Positions 1 through 6,084 of a stretch of 7,297 bases of DNA are shown here, piece after piece. The DNA comes from Pseudomonadota bacterium (lineage in GTDB: Bacteria > Pseudomonadota > Gammaproteobacteria > Steroidobacterales > Steroidobacteraceae), in the NCBI GenBank assembly GCA_023433465.1, contig JAEZCR010000027.1, positions 1 to 7,297 of the forward strand, in the 5' to 3' direction. Within the stretch, counting starts at the first letter, position 1. Every line of letters begins with the position of its first letter. A program made the position numbers and the translations under genes. Below the pieces are notes generated by a model that was given only the letters and a program-made list of their open reading frames with translations, made no database searches and had not been told where the DNA came from.

Positions 1-1
1 C

Positions 2-1018
2 TACTACATCGACATGGTCTCGTCGGCGTCGATCGACGTGGAGACCTCGGCGAGCCCGTACGAGGACGAGCGGACGCAGTACAGCCTGTCGGCCGACTTC
101 CTGGACGGGTAGAGCACCTTCAGCATCGGCTACGTCAACAGCGACGAGAGCGACTACAAGGCCAAGACCATGTTCGCGGGCGTGAGTCACGACATGTTCG
201 GCGACCTCACCACGATCTCGTTCTCGTACAAGACGGGCCAGAACGAGGTGTTCCGCAATATCAAGATCGACGACGTGAAGCAGAACGACCCGGCGTTCTT
301 CGACGAGATGGAGACGCAGAGCTACAGCGTTTCGCTGTCGCAGATCGTCACGAAGAACATGGTGATCTCGGGCCAGTACGAAGTGATCACCGACGAAGGA
401 TTCCTGCGCAGCCCGTATCGCTCGGTGCGCTACTTCGTCGATCCGATCGCGGGCACGCAGGGCACGCAGTCGGAGATCTACCCGAACACGCGTTCGAGCA
501 ACGCCGCGTCGATACGCGCCAAGTACTTCCTCCCCTGGCGTGCCGCGGTCGATACGATGTACCGCTTCTACACGGACACCTGGGGCGTCGCCGGCCAGAC
601 CGCGGAGCTCGGTTACGTGCATCCGCTCGACAACCCCATCTGGGGCGGCAACTGGATCTTCGAAGGCCGCGTGCGCTACTACACGCAGGAAGCCGCGGAC
701 TTCTACATGGACATCTTCCCGCGCGCGAACTACGCCAACTTCATGGCGCGCGACAAGGAACTCGCGACCTACAGCGCCGTGACCGTCGGCGTGGGCGCGA
801 CGTACGAATTCAAGATCGAGCGGTTCCCGTGGCTTTCGAAGGGGCAGATCAACTTCCGCTACGACTTCATGACGGTGAACTACGACGACTTCCGCGATGC
901 GCGCCAGAGCATCGGGAGTTACGGAATTCCTCCCGAGAATCCTGTTCCAGCGGGCCAGGAAGATCTGTACACGCTGGAAGCCAACATCTTCCAGATCTAC
1001 ATCTCCGCGTTCTTTTGA
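2..1018 (+). pseudogene. DUF3570 family protein, 5'-partial, interrupted by an in-frame amber stop
   Basis: The reading frame runs from the left edge to TGA at 1016-1018 but contains TAG at 110-112. Family-like sequence lies on both sides of the stop: YYIDMVSSASIDV (from 2) and SPYEDERTQYSL before it, then STFSIGYVNSDESDYKA and DMFGDLTTISFSY after it. Later motifs are SPYRSVRYFVDP, EIYPNTRSSNAA, TMYRFYTDTWGV and MARDKELATYS, and the chain ends in Phe, as outer-membrane barrels often do. DUF3570 proteins are predicted to be exported, barrel-like and of unknown function, and are often encoded near apbE. As I recall the family, the stop falls where a Lys is usual, so one AAG to TAG change would explain it. 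The first ATG after the stop (170) would give 282 residues with no signal peptide, so a working product from there is unlikely. The N-terminus lies outside the window. A sequencing error is the main alternative. Confidence 0.85.
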
Positions 1019-1019
1019 T

Positions 1020-1073
1020 GGGGACAGATTTATTTTCAGCAGATTTAAATCTGCTGAAAATAAATCTGTCCCC
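1020..1073. repeat. Perfect 54-bp palindrome, REP/MITE-like, between convergent genes
   Basis: Two 27-bp arms (1020-1046 and 1047-1073) are exact reverse complements with no spacer. The left arm begins GGGGACAGATTTATTTTC and the centre is TTTAAA. Each arm holds the octamer CAGATTTA (1025-1032, 1040-1047) or its complement. The element is about 63% A+T in a GC-rich region. It starts one base after the DUF3570 stop and ends 14 bases before the stop of the convergent glycoside hydrolase. By position it could act as a bidirectional transcription terminator. I recall GGGGACAGATTTATTT-type ends as dispersed repeats in many proteobacterial genomes, sometimes near IS200/REP-associated transposases, but I cannot check that here. 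Confidence 0.85.
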
Positions 1074-1087
1074 GAATTTCGAATTTC
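1074..1087. repeat. Tandem duplication of GAATTTC
   Basis: GAATTTC occurs twice back to back, directly after the palindrome and directly before the complement of the glycoside hydrolase stop codon (1088-1090). It could be a trace of the palindrome's insertion or simple slippage. No matching copy lies on the other flank, so it is not a classic target-site duplication. Confidence 0.6.
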
Positions 1088-2494
1088 CTAGCCGCCGGGC
1101 TTTCCAAACTGCAGGCCGCCGTCGTGCAATCCGATGTCGGGGCGCTTGCGTAGTTCGAGCATTTCCGCGCCCGCGAGAAACATCGGGCCGTAGCCGTGGG
1201 CGGCTAGTACGTGTACGGGGCGGTACATGTAGAACATCGGATCCCAGCCGACGCCGGTACCGACGCAGGTGCCTTCGACCTGGCCTTTGGCGTTCACCTT
1301 TCGCGCGACCGCGTTCCAGCCGAGTGAGGTCGCGGGGCCGTAGGCGCGCGCGTCGAGCCAGCCGCGGTTGATGCCGCGGGCGAGCGCGAATACGAACATC
1401 GCGCTCGCGGAGGTCTCTTCGTAGGACTCCGAACGATCCAGCAGCTGGTGCCACAAACCGGCGTGGCCCTGGCGCGCGGTCAATCCCGCGGCGTGTTCGC
1501 GGAACAGCGCGAGGATGCGCGGACGTGCGGGATGGTTCCCGGGCAGCACATCGAGCAGTTCGGCCATGGCCATGATGGCCCAGCCGTTCGCGCGCGCCCA
1601 ATGGAACGCGGGGTGATGCTCCATCTCCTGGACCCATGCGTGCATGAAGAGCTTCTTGTCCTTCACGAACATGCGATCCGCGAACTGCAGGACCTGCTTC
1701 GCCGCGTCGTCGTAGTACTTGCGATCGCCCGTGAGCTTTCCGGCCTGCGCGAGGCAGGGCACGCTCATGTAGAGATCGTCGAGCCACAACGTGTTCGGCA
1801 GCGGCCGGTTGCGCGCGAGCGTGCCGTCCTTCAGCCGGAACTGGCGCACGTGCACCCAGTCCAGCCAGTTGTCGATCCACGGCCGCAATGTGCCCGAGCC
1901 GAGACCCGTGCGCTCCGCCTTGATCAGGGCGGCGCACATCGCGCCCGCGTCGTCGAGACGCTCGGGCAGCAGCATGCCGCGCAGCCAGACGCCGTGTGTC
2001 GGGCGCGGATAGTTGGCGTGCGTGGTGCCGGGCTTCATGTTCGCGCGCGCATGCGCGGCGAGCTTCGCCACGGCCGTGACACGTTCGTCGGTGTACTGGT
2101 CGTAGCGCGGATCGCCGGTGACCTTCGACAGCAGCATCATGCCGGCGTAAGTCACCCCCCACTCGTACGACACGATCAGCAGATCCGTGCGTTCCAGCGC
2201 CACGGTCGGCGGCAGCTTCGTGAGGTCCGTCACCGCCTCGCCCGTGTCGCCGTCGATCGCGCGCACCGGCGCGGCATCGACCACGTAGCCATGGATGCGA
2301 TCGAGCACCGCGCGGATCTCTTCGGTCGTCGCGAGTGGATAGGGAGTCGGGTAATCGACCTCGAGACGCCCGGAATAAACCCCGGAATCCTGCTGCGGCG
2401 CCGTGTGGATTTGCCGGGGAGTCGACTGGCCCGCCGCGACGGCGGTCAAGCTCATGACGAACAGAAAAGCGCGGACGATGCGGGTTGAGCGCAT
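1088..2494 (-). CDS. Secreted glycoside hydrolase, GH105/GH88-like (unsaturated rhamnogalacturonyl hydrolase-like)
   Basis: This 468-residue protein has a signal peptide (hydrophobic LFVMSLTAVAA, cleavage near 20-21). From about residue 100 it looks like an (alpha/alpha)6-barrel of the GH105/GH88 kind. Motifs seen are WLDDLYM (237-243), WARANGW (299-305), LWHQLLD (347-353), SYEETSASAMF (357-367) and GTGVGWDP (412-419). In this family an Asp of the W-x-D-x-L-Y-M motif acts as general acid/base; Asp239 is the likely equivalent. Members hydrate the 4,5-unsaturated uronic sugar left at chain ends by polysaccharide lyases. The substrate cannot be told from sequence; no lyase or SusC/D-like transporter is in view, and residues 23-100 are less family-typical. 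The start follows GAGGT (2500-2504) by five bases. It lies 12 bp after apbE on the same strand, so the two are probably co-transcribed. An uncharacterised family-88-type hydrolase with another substrate is possible. Confidence 0.85.
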   Translation of the reverse strand: MRSTRIVRAFLFVMSLTAVAAGQSTPRQIHTAPQQDSGVYSGRLEVDYPTPYPLATTEEIRAVLDRIHGYVVDAAPVRAIDGDTGEAVTDLTKLPPTVALERTDLLIVSYEWGVTYAGMMLLSKVTGDPRYDQYTDERVTAVAKLAAHARANMKPGTTHANYPRPTHGVWLRGMLLPERLDDAGAMCAALIKAERTGLGSGTLRPWIDNWLDWVHVRQFRLKDGTLARNRPLPNTLWLDDLYMSVPCLAQAGKLTGDRKYYDDAAKQVLQFADRMFVKDKKLFMHAWVQEMEHHPAFHWARANGWAIMAMAELLDVLPGNHPARPRILALFREHAAGLTARQGHAGLWHQLLDRSESYEETSASAMFVFALARGINRGWLDARAYGPATSLGWNAVARKVNAKGQVEGTCVGTGVGWDPMFYMYRPVHVLAAHGYGPMFLAGAEMLELRKRPDIGLHDGGLQFGKPGG

Positions 2495-2499
2495 GCGAG

Positions 2500-2504
2500 A
2501 CCTC
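2500..2504 (-). promoter_or_regulatory. Ribosome binding site of the GH105-like gene
   Basis: GAGGT on the minus strand lies five bases before the ATG at 2494 and two bases after the apbE stop codon (2507-2509). It supports this start and suggests translation coupled to apbE. Confidence 0.6.
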
Positions 2505-2506
2505 GT

Positions 2507-3487
2507 TCAACCCGGCGGGGCCAGGCCCTTCGAATACAACACGCGCCCGTCGGGCGTCACCGCCACCGCGTCCACGTCGGGCAGCGTATTGATGAACGCG
2601 ATGCCCTCTTCCGCGCCCATGATGAACACGCTCTTGGTCAACGCGTCGGTGCGGGTCGCGCTACCGCTGATGATGGTCACGCTGCGCACCTTGCGCGCGG
2701 AATCGCCGGTCTTCGGATCGATGATGTGGTGGAACCGCTTGCCGTCTTCGTCGAAGTACCGCTCGTAGTCACCCGAAGTCGAGAACGCCGTGTCGGTCAG
2801 CGGCAGTCGCAGGAACGCCCTGCCCTCGTGATCCGGATCGCGCACTCCCACGACCCACGGCCGACCGAACCGGTCGCCGATGATGCGCGTATCACCGCCC
2901 GCGTTGACCATCGCGCGCGTGATGCCGAGCTTGCGCAGGATCTCGATCCCCTTGTCGACCGAGTGACCCTTGGCGATGCCGCCGAGGTCGATGCGCATGC
3001 CCGGACGTTTGAAGAACACCGTGTGCGCCTTGGGGTCGAGCACCATGTATCGCCAGTTGATGCCGGGCAGCGCCGCATCGATCGCCTTCTGGTCCGGATG
3101 CACGCCCTTCTTGAAATCGTAGAGATAACCCACGCTCGCGTATGTGATGTCGAACGCGCCCTTCGTCAGCTCGGAATATTCGACCGACACCTGCAACAGC
3201 CGGAACAGCTCCTCGCTGACCTTGACCGGATGTCTGGAGGCCTCGCGGTTGACGAGCGAAATCTCGGTGTCTTCCTTCCAGGTGCTCATGAGCCGGTCGA
3301 TGCGTTTCATGTCGTCGAATACCGACGTTATGGCCGCCTCGCCCTTCGCGCGATCATCGCTCCACAATTCCACCGAGCAACGCGTGCCCATGATCGACTC
3401 GCTGCGGGATATCCATTCGGCATGCGCCGCGGCCGGCAGCAGCAGCAGGGAACCAATCACGCTGAAAACGGTATTTAGTGCACGCAT
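2507..3487 (-). CDS. apbE: FAD:protein FMN transferase (ApbE), exported
   Basis: This 326-residue protein is a full-length ApbE. ApbE uses FAD to attach FMN through a phosphoester bond to Ser/Thr of extracytoplasmic redox proteins, such as subunits of Nqr and Rnf. Residues 1-23 form a signal peptide ending AHA, with no lipobox Cys, so the product should be periplasmic and soluble. Family motifs in order are MGT (33-35), DLGGIAKG (167-174), NAGGDTR (195-201), SGDYER (238-243), HHIIDPKTG (253-261) and the metal/flavin site D281-A-L-T284. All appear intact. The start at 3487 is chosen because the signal peptide begins there; the open frame extends much further upstream but crosses the divergent gene. 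No Shine-Dalgarno sequence precedes it. The GH105-like gene follows 12 bp downstream. A DUF3570 remnant beyond that gene is a typical ApbE neighbour. No obvious FMN-acceptor gene is nearby. Confidence 0.95.
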   Translation of the reverse strand: MRALNTVFSVIGSLLLLPAAAHAEWISRSESIMGTRCSVELWSDDRAKGEAAITSVFDDMKRIDRLMSTWKEDTEISLVNREASRHPVKVSEELFRLLQVSVEYSELTKGAFDITYASVGYLYDFKKGVHPDQKAIDAALPGINWRYMVLDPKAHTVFFKRPGMRIDLGGIAKGHSVDKGIEILRKLGITRAMVNAGGDTRIIGDRFGRPWVVGVRDPDHEGRAFLRLPLTDTAFSTSGDYERYFDEDGKRFHHIIDPKTGDSARKVRSVTIISGSATRTDALTKSVFIMGAEEGIAFINTLPDVDAVAVTPDGRVLYSKGLAPPG

Positions 3488-3494
3488 GGCGGGG

Positions 3495-3525
3495 ATTATG
3501 GGGCAAGCTACGAGCCATGCGCCAA
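3495..3525 (-). promoter_or_regulatory. Candidate promoter of apbE
   Basis: On the minus strand CATAAT (3495-3500) is a five-of-six match to the -10 consensus. TTGGCG (3520-3525) lies 19 bases further upstream as a weak -35. The -10 is only seven bases from the ATG, so a transcript from here would be nearly leaderless, which fits the lack of a ribosome binding site. This is by eye only, and the 19-base spacing is longer than ideal. Confidence 0.3.
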
Positions 3526-3549
3526 AGGCAATCCAACAGGCGCTAAAGT

Positions 3550-3554
3550 AGGAG
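3550..3554 (+). promoter_or_regulatory. Ribosome binding site of the SYLF gene
   Basis: AGGAG stands five bases before the ATG at 3560 and fixes that start. It lies in the 72-bp spacer shared with the divergent apbE. Confidence 0.75.
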
Positions 3555-3559
3555 CCACC

Positions 3560-4384
3560 ATGAAGAAACTTCTCCTCGCATCCGTCCTCGCTACCTTCAC
3601 TCTCGTCACCGACGCCGCGCTCGCGGGCGCGCGTGAAGAGGCCCGTCTCATCGAGGCTTCCGGTGTTCTCGAAGAGCTCGGCGCGCAACGCGACACCGCG
3701 ATCCCCGATCGCCTGATGGCGCGCGCGTATGGCATCGCCGTGGTCCCCAACGTCGTCAAGGTCGGCGCCGTCGTCGGCGGCCGGCGCGGCAGCGGCGTGA
3801 TGGTGGTCCGCGACGAAAACGGCCGCTTCACCAATCCGATCATGATCAACCTCACCGGCGGCAGCATCGGCTGGCAGATCGGCGTGCAGTCCACAGACGT
3901 CGTGCTGGTGTTCACCACGCGTCGCGGTATCGAAGGCATCGCCGACGGCAAGCTCACGCTGGGCGCGGATGCCTCCGTAGCGGCCGGCCCCGTCGGACGT
4001 TCCGCTTCGGCCGGCACCGACCAGGATTTCAAGGCCGAGGTGTATTCGTATTCGCGCAACCGCGGACTGTTCGCGGGCGTCTCGCTCGACGGCAGCATCA
4101 TCGCGATCGACAGCAAGTCGAACACGAAGCTCTACGGCAAGACCGCGCCGGCCAGCGACATCATCGCGGGGCGGGTCACCACGGATGCGGACGCGGCCAA
4201 GCGTTTCTCGCGTGCGATCCTGACGAGCACCGGCGGCACGACGCAGGTCGCGAGCTCGCCGGGTTCGGCGACCGCGACGCCCGACAGCAGCTCGACCGCG
4301 GCGGGCACGGAACCGGCCGGCGCCACGGGCGCGACCACGTTCCCGCTCGAGGATGCGCAGCCCGGCGCCGAACCGCCCCGCTGA
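3560..4384 (+). CDS. SYLF/YSC84-domain lipid-binding protein, exported
   Basis: This 274-residue protein has a clear signal peptide (MKKLLLASVLATF, cleavage after ALA at 20-22). Residues about 25-220 match the SYLF (YSC84) fold: YGIAVVPNVVKVGAVVGG (57-74), a GSGVMVVRD strand, then INLTGGSIGWQIGVQSTDVVLVF (96-118) and EVYSYSRNRGLFAGVSLDGS (160-179). SYLF domains bind phosphoinositides in eukaryotes. Bacterial members are usually exported, and their role in the envelope is not well defined. Residues 224-274 form a tail rich in Ser, Thr, Ala, Gly and Pro that looks disordered and is not part of the domain. Transcription is divergent from apbE, and a strong terminator follows, so it is probably a single-gene unit. 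The family call is secure; the cellular role is not. Confidence 0.9.
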   Translation: MKKLLLASVLATFTLVTDAALAGAREEARLIEASGVLEELGAQRDTAIPDRLMARAYGIAVVPNVVKVGAVVGGRRGSGVMVVRDENGRFTNPIMINLTGGSIGWQIGVQSTDVVLVFTTRRGIEGIADGKLTLGADASVAAGPVGRSASAGTDQDFKAEVYSYSRNRGLFAGVSLDGSIIAIDSKSNTKLYGKTAPASDIIAGRVTTDADAAKRFSRAILTSTGGTTQVASSPGSATATPDSSSTAAGTEPAGATGATTFPLEDAQPGAEPPR

Positions 4385-4413
4385 GCTTTGCCGTCGAGGT
4401 TTGTTAGTCGATT

Positions 4414-4452
4414 CATTGCGGCGGTCGTGCGAACGACCGCCGCAATGCTTTT
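4414..4452 (+). terminator. Rho-independent terminator after the SYLF gene
   Basis: A perfect 15-bp stem (4414-4428 with 4433-4447, left arm CATTGCGGCGGTCGT) encloses a GCGA loop of the stable GNRA type. It is followed by CTTTT. It begins 30 bases after the SYLF stop codon and should separate that gene from the dienelactone hydrolase gene. The U-run is short, but the stem is very strong. Confidence 0.85.
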
Positions 4453-4472
4453 CGGGGAACGCAGACGACGTA

Positions 4473-4503
4473 TTGCGTGCGACCCCGTGCCGCATTACAT
4501 AAT
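4473..4503 (+). promoter_or_regulatory. Candidate promoter of the dienelactone hydrolase gene
   Basis: TTGCGT (4473-4478) and CATAAT (4498-4503) are 19 bases apart, just after the terminator. An AT-rich TATATATA run (4511-4518) follows and could instead hold the -10. A start near 4510 would give a leader of about 27 bases. A promoter is expected here because of the upstream terminator; its exact position is a guess. Confidence 0.35.
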
Positions 4504-4536
4504 CGGTTCATATATATAGCCCACGGGGAATCCCGC

Positions 4537-5247
4537 ATGCGCGAGCAATACATCGAATACCGCGACGGCAATACGCTGCTCGAAGGCTTTCTCTGTTACG
4601 ACGAATCGCAGCCGGGGCCGCGACCTGCCGTCATGATCTGCCACGCCTGGGGCGGCCGCGACGAGTTCGTCGAACGCAAGGCACGCCGGCTCGCGTGGCA
4701 GGGTTATGCCTGCTTCGCGCTGGACAATTTCGGCAAGGGCAAACGCGGGACGACGCCCGAGGAATGCTCGGCGCTGATGACGCCGTTCATGCAGGATCGC
4801 GCGATGCTTCGGAAGCGACTGCAGGCCGGCCTCGCGACCGTGCGGGGCATGCCCATCGTCGATGCGCGGCGCATCGCGGTCATGGGTTTCTGTTTCGGCG
4901 GGCTGTGCGCGCTCGACCTCGCGCGCAGCGACGCGGACATCCGCGGCGCGGTCAGCTTTCACGGATTGCTGAAACCTTCGGGACTCACGGAACCAAAGAT
5001 CCGCGCCAAGATACTCATGCTGCATGGCTACGACGACCCGCTGGCTCCGCCGGAGGACGTCGCGGCCGTGGCCGGGGAATTCACCGCCGCGGGAGCCGAC
5101 TGGCAGCTGCATGCGTACGGTCAGACAGTGCACGCCTTCACGAACCCGTCGGCGCAGAATCGCGCCGGCGGCATGCAATATGACGAGGCCGCGGATCGGC
5201 GCTCCTGGCATGCGCTGGAGCAGTTCCTGGGTGAAATCCTCAAATGA
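4537..5247 (+). CDS. Dienelactone hydrolase family protein (alpha/beta hydrolase)
   Basis: This 236-residue protein has no signal peptide and is the usual length for the family. The expected triad is visible: nucleophile Cys119 in GFCFGG (117-122), Asp167 in HGYDDP (163-168) and His199 in VHAFTNP (198-204). ICHAWGG (34-40) matches the oxyanion-side loop. A Cys nucleophile in G-x-C-x-G-G marks the dienelactone hydrolase group, whose founding members open dienelactones in chloroaromatic breakdown. Many relatives have other or unknown ester substrates, and no aromatic-degradation genes are in view, so the substrate is open. The frame also has an ATG at 4477, but that would add 20 residues across the candidate promoter and TATATATA run. 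The ATG at 4537 has GGGGAA (4525-4530) six bases upstream and starts at the family's usual first strand. The outer-membrane gene begins 52 bp downstream. Confidence 0.9.
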   Translation: MREQYIEYRDGNTLLEGFLCYDESQPGPRPAVMICHAWGGRDEFVERKARRLAWQGYACFALDNFGKGKRGTTPEECSALMTPFMQDRAMLRKRLQAGLATVRGMPIVDARRIAVMGFCFGGLCALDLARSDADIRGAVSFHGLLKPSGLTEPKIRAKILMLHGYDDPLAPPEDVAAVAGEFTAAGADWQLHAYGQTVHAFTNPSAQNRAGGMQYDEAADRRSWHALEQFLGEILK

Positions 5248-5286
5248 CGGACCGCGCCTCGTGATAGCGTGCGCGACAGGTTCCCC

Positions 5287-5291
5287 GGGAG
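5287..5291 (+). promoter_or_regulatory. Ribosome binding site of the barrel gene
   Basis: GGGAG lies eight bases before the ATG at 5300. The frame itself stays open far upstream with no homology, so this site and the signal peptide decide the start. Confidence 0.6.
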
Positions 5292-5299
5292 CGAATCTG

Positions 5300-6010
5300 A
5301 TGAAGAAGGTCCCCGTTATCCTGCTCGTGGCCATGGCGCTGTTGATGGCGGGGATCGCCGAGGCGGCGCCCAAGAAGAAGCGCACGCGCAATGCCAATCG
5401 CGTCGGTCCGTACGCGGGCGCGATGGTGAACATGTCTAGCTACACGACCGAGCAGGACATCGACGACCAGGGCGTCATCGACTTTTTCGAGCAGCAGGGA
5501 ATCCCGTTTTCGAACGTCACCGAGACGAGCGACGACAGCAACATGGGCTACGAGGCGGTGTTCGGTTATCGGTTCAACCGGTACATCGCCGCCGAACTCG
5601 GCCTCATGAAGGCCGGCGAGATGAAGAGCAAACTGAACGGCGATTTCGGCCCTCCCGGCTCCACCGTCCCCGGATACCTGTCGATCGACTACAGCTTCAG
5701 TGGCCCGGTCTTCTCGGTCATCGGCATCCTGCCGCTCAACGACAAGTTCGAATTCTATGGCCGCGCCGGATTGCTGTTCGCGGGCGCGGATCGCAACATC
5801 AAGGTGCGCATCGGCGATGACGTCACGAACCTCGGCGGCAACCGGGGCGACTCGAGCGACCTGATCTACGGCGGCGGAATGCAGTACCACATCAACGTGA
5901 TGTTCACGGTGCGCGCCGAATACATGATGTTCAGGGATATCGGCGATCCGCAGACCACCGGTGTCGAAGATCTGAACAGCATCGGCCTCGGGTTGATCGT
6001 TCGCTTCTAG
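5300..6010 (+). CDS. Small outer-membrane beta-barrel protein (OmpA/OmpW-like porin fold)
   Basis: This 236-residue protein has a signal peptide (MKKVPVILLVAMALLMAG, cleavage after AEA at 20-22) followed by a basic stretch, PKKKRTRNANR. The mature chain alternates polar and apolar residues in strand-sized blocks with short turns: GPYAGAMVNMS, MGYEAVFGYRFNRYIAAELGLM (82-103), VFSVIGIL, KFEFYGRAGLLFAGA, LIYGGGMQYHI and FTVRAEYMMF. It ends GLGLIVRF; the terminal Phe is the usual signal for outer-membrane barrel assembly. Size suggests about eight strands, as in the general outer-membrane beta-barrel family. There is no OmpA peptidoglycan-binding domain. An acidic segment (51-81) probably forms an external loop. 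The function is unknown. It may be co-transcribed with the gene before it, since no terminator is seen in the 52-bp gap. Confidence 0.85.
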   Translation: MKKVPVILLVAMALLMAGIAEAAPKKKRTRNANRVGPYAGAMVNMSSYTTEQDIDDQGVIDFFEQQGIPFSNVTETSDDSNMGYEAVFGYRFNRYIAAELGLMKAGEMKSKLNGDFGPPGSTVPGYLSIDYSFSGPVFSVIGILPLNDKFEFYGRAGLLFAGADRNIKVRIGDDVTNLGGNRGDSSDLIYGGGMQYHINVMFTVRAEYMMFRDIGDPQTTGVEDLNSIGLGLIVRF

Positions 6011-6084
6011 GAAGGGACTCATCCGACGCCGTGACGCGGCATCGTGAAGCTGTCCCTGGTTCGGACCGAGGCGATACTCAAGCC

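Noticed and set aside
1448..2488. 346-codon plus-strand frame antisense to the GH105-like gene
   Set aside because: His/Arg/Val-rich, no recognisable domain; antisense shadow.
867..2510. 547-codon open frame on the minus strand overlapping the GH105-like gene
   Set aside because: It is Arg-rich, matches no family and overlaps a gene with clear motifs and a signal peptide; a shadow frame caused by high GC.
3488..4495. N-terminal extension of the apbE frame up to 662 residues
   Set aside because: The extension is antisense to the SYLF gene and low in complexity; the signal peptide at 3487 marks the true start.
5024..5299. Upstream extension of the barrel frame to 328 residues
   Set aside because: It overlaps the hydrolase gene in another frame and would bury the signal peptide; the ATG at 5300 has a ribosome site.
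4495..5433. 312-codon minus-strand frame opposite the dienelactone hydrolase gene
   Set aside because: No family resemblance, and the plus strand encodes a complete enzyme with an intact triad.
6031..6084. GTG start adding 18 residues to the sugar dehydrogenase
   Set aside because: It would place a charged segment before a clear signal peptide; the ATG at 6085 fits better.
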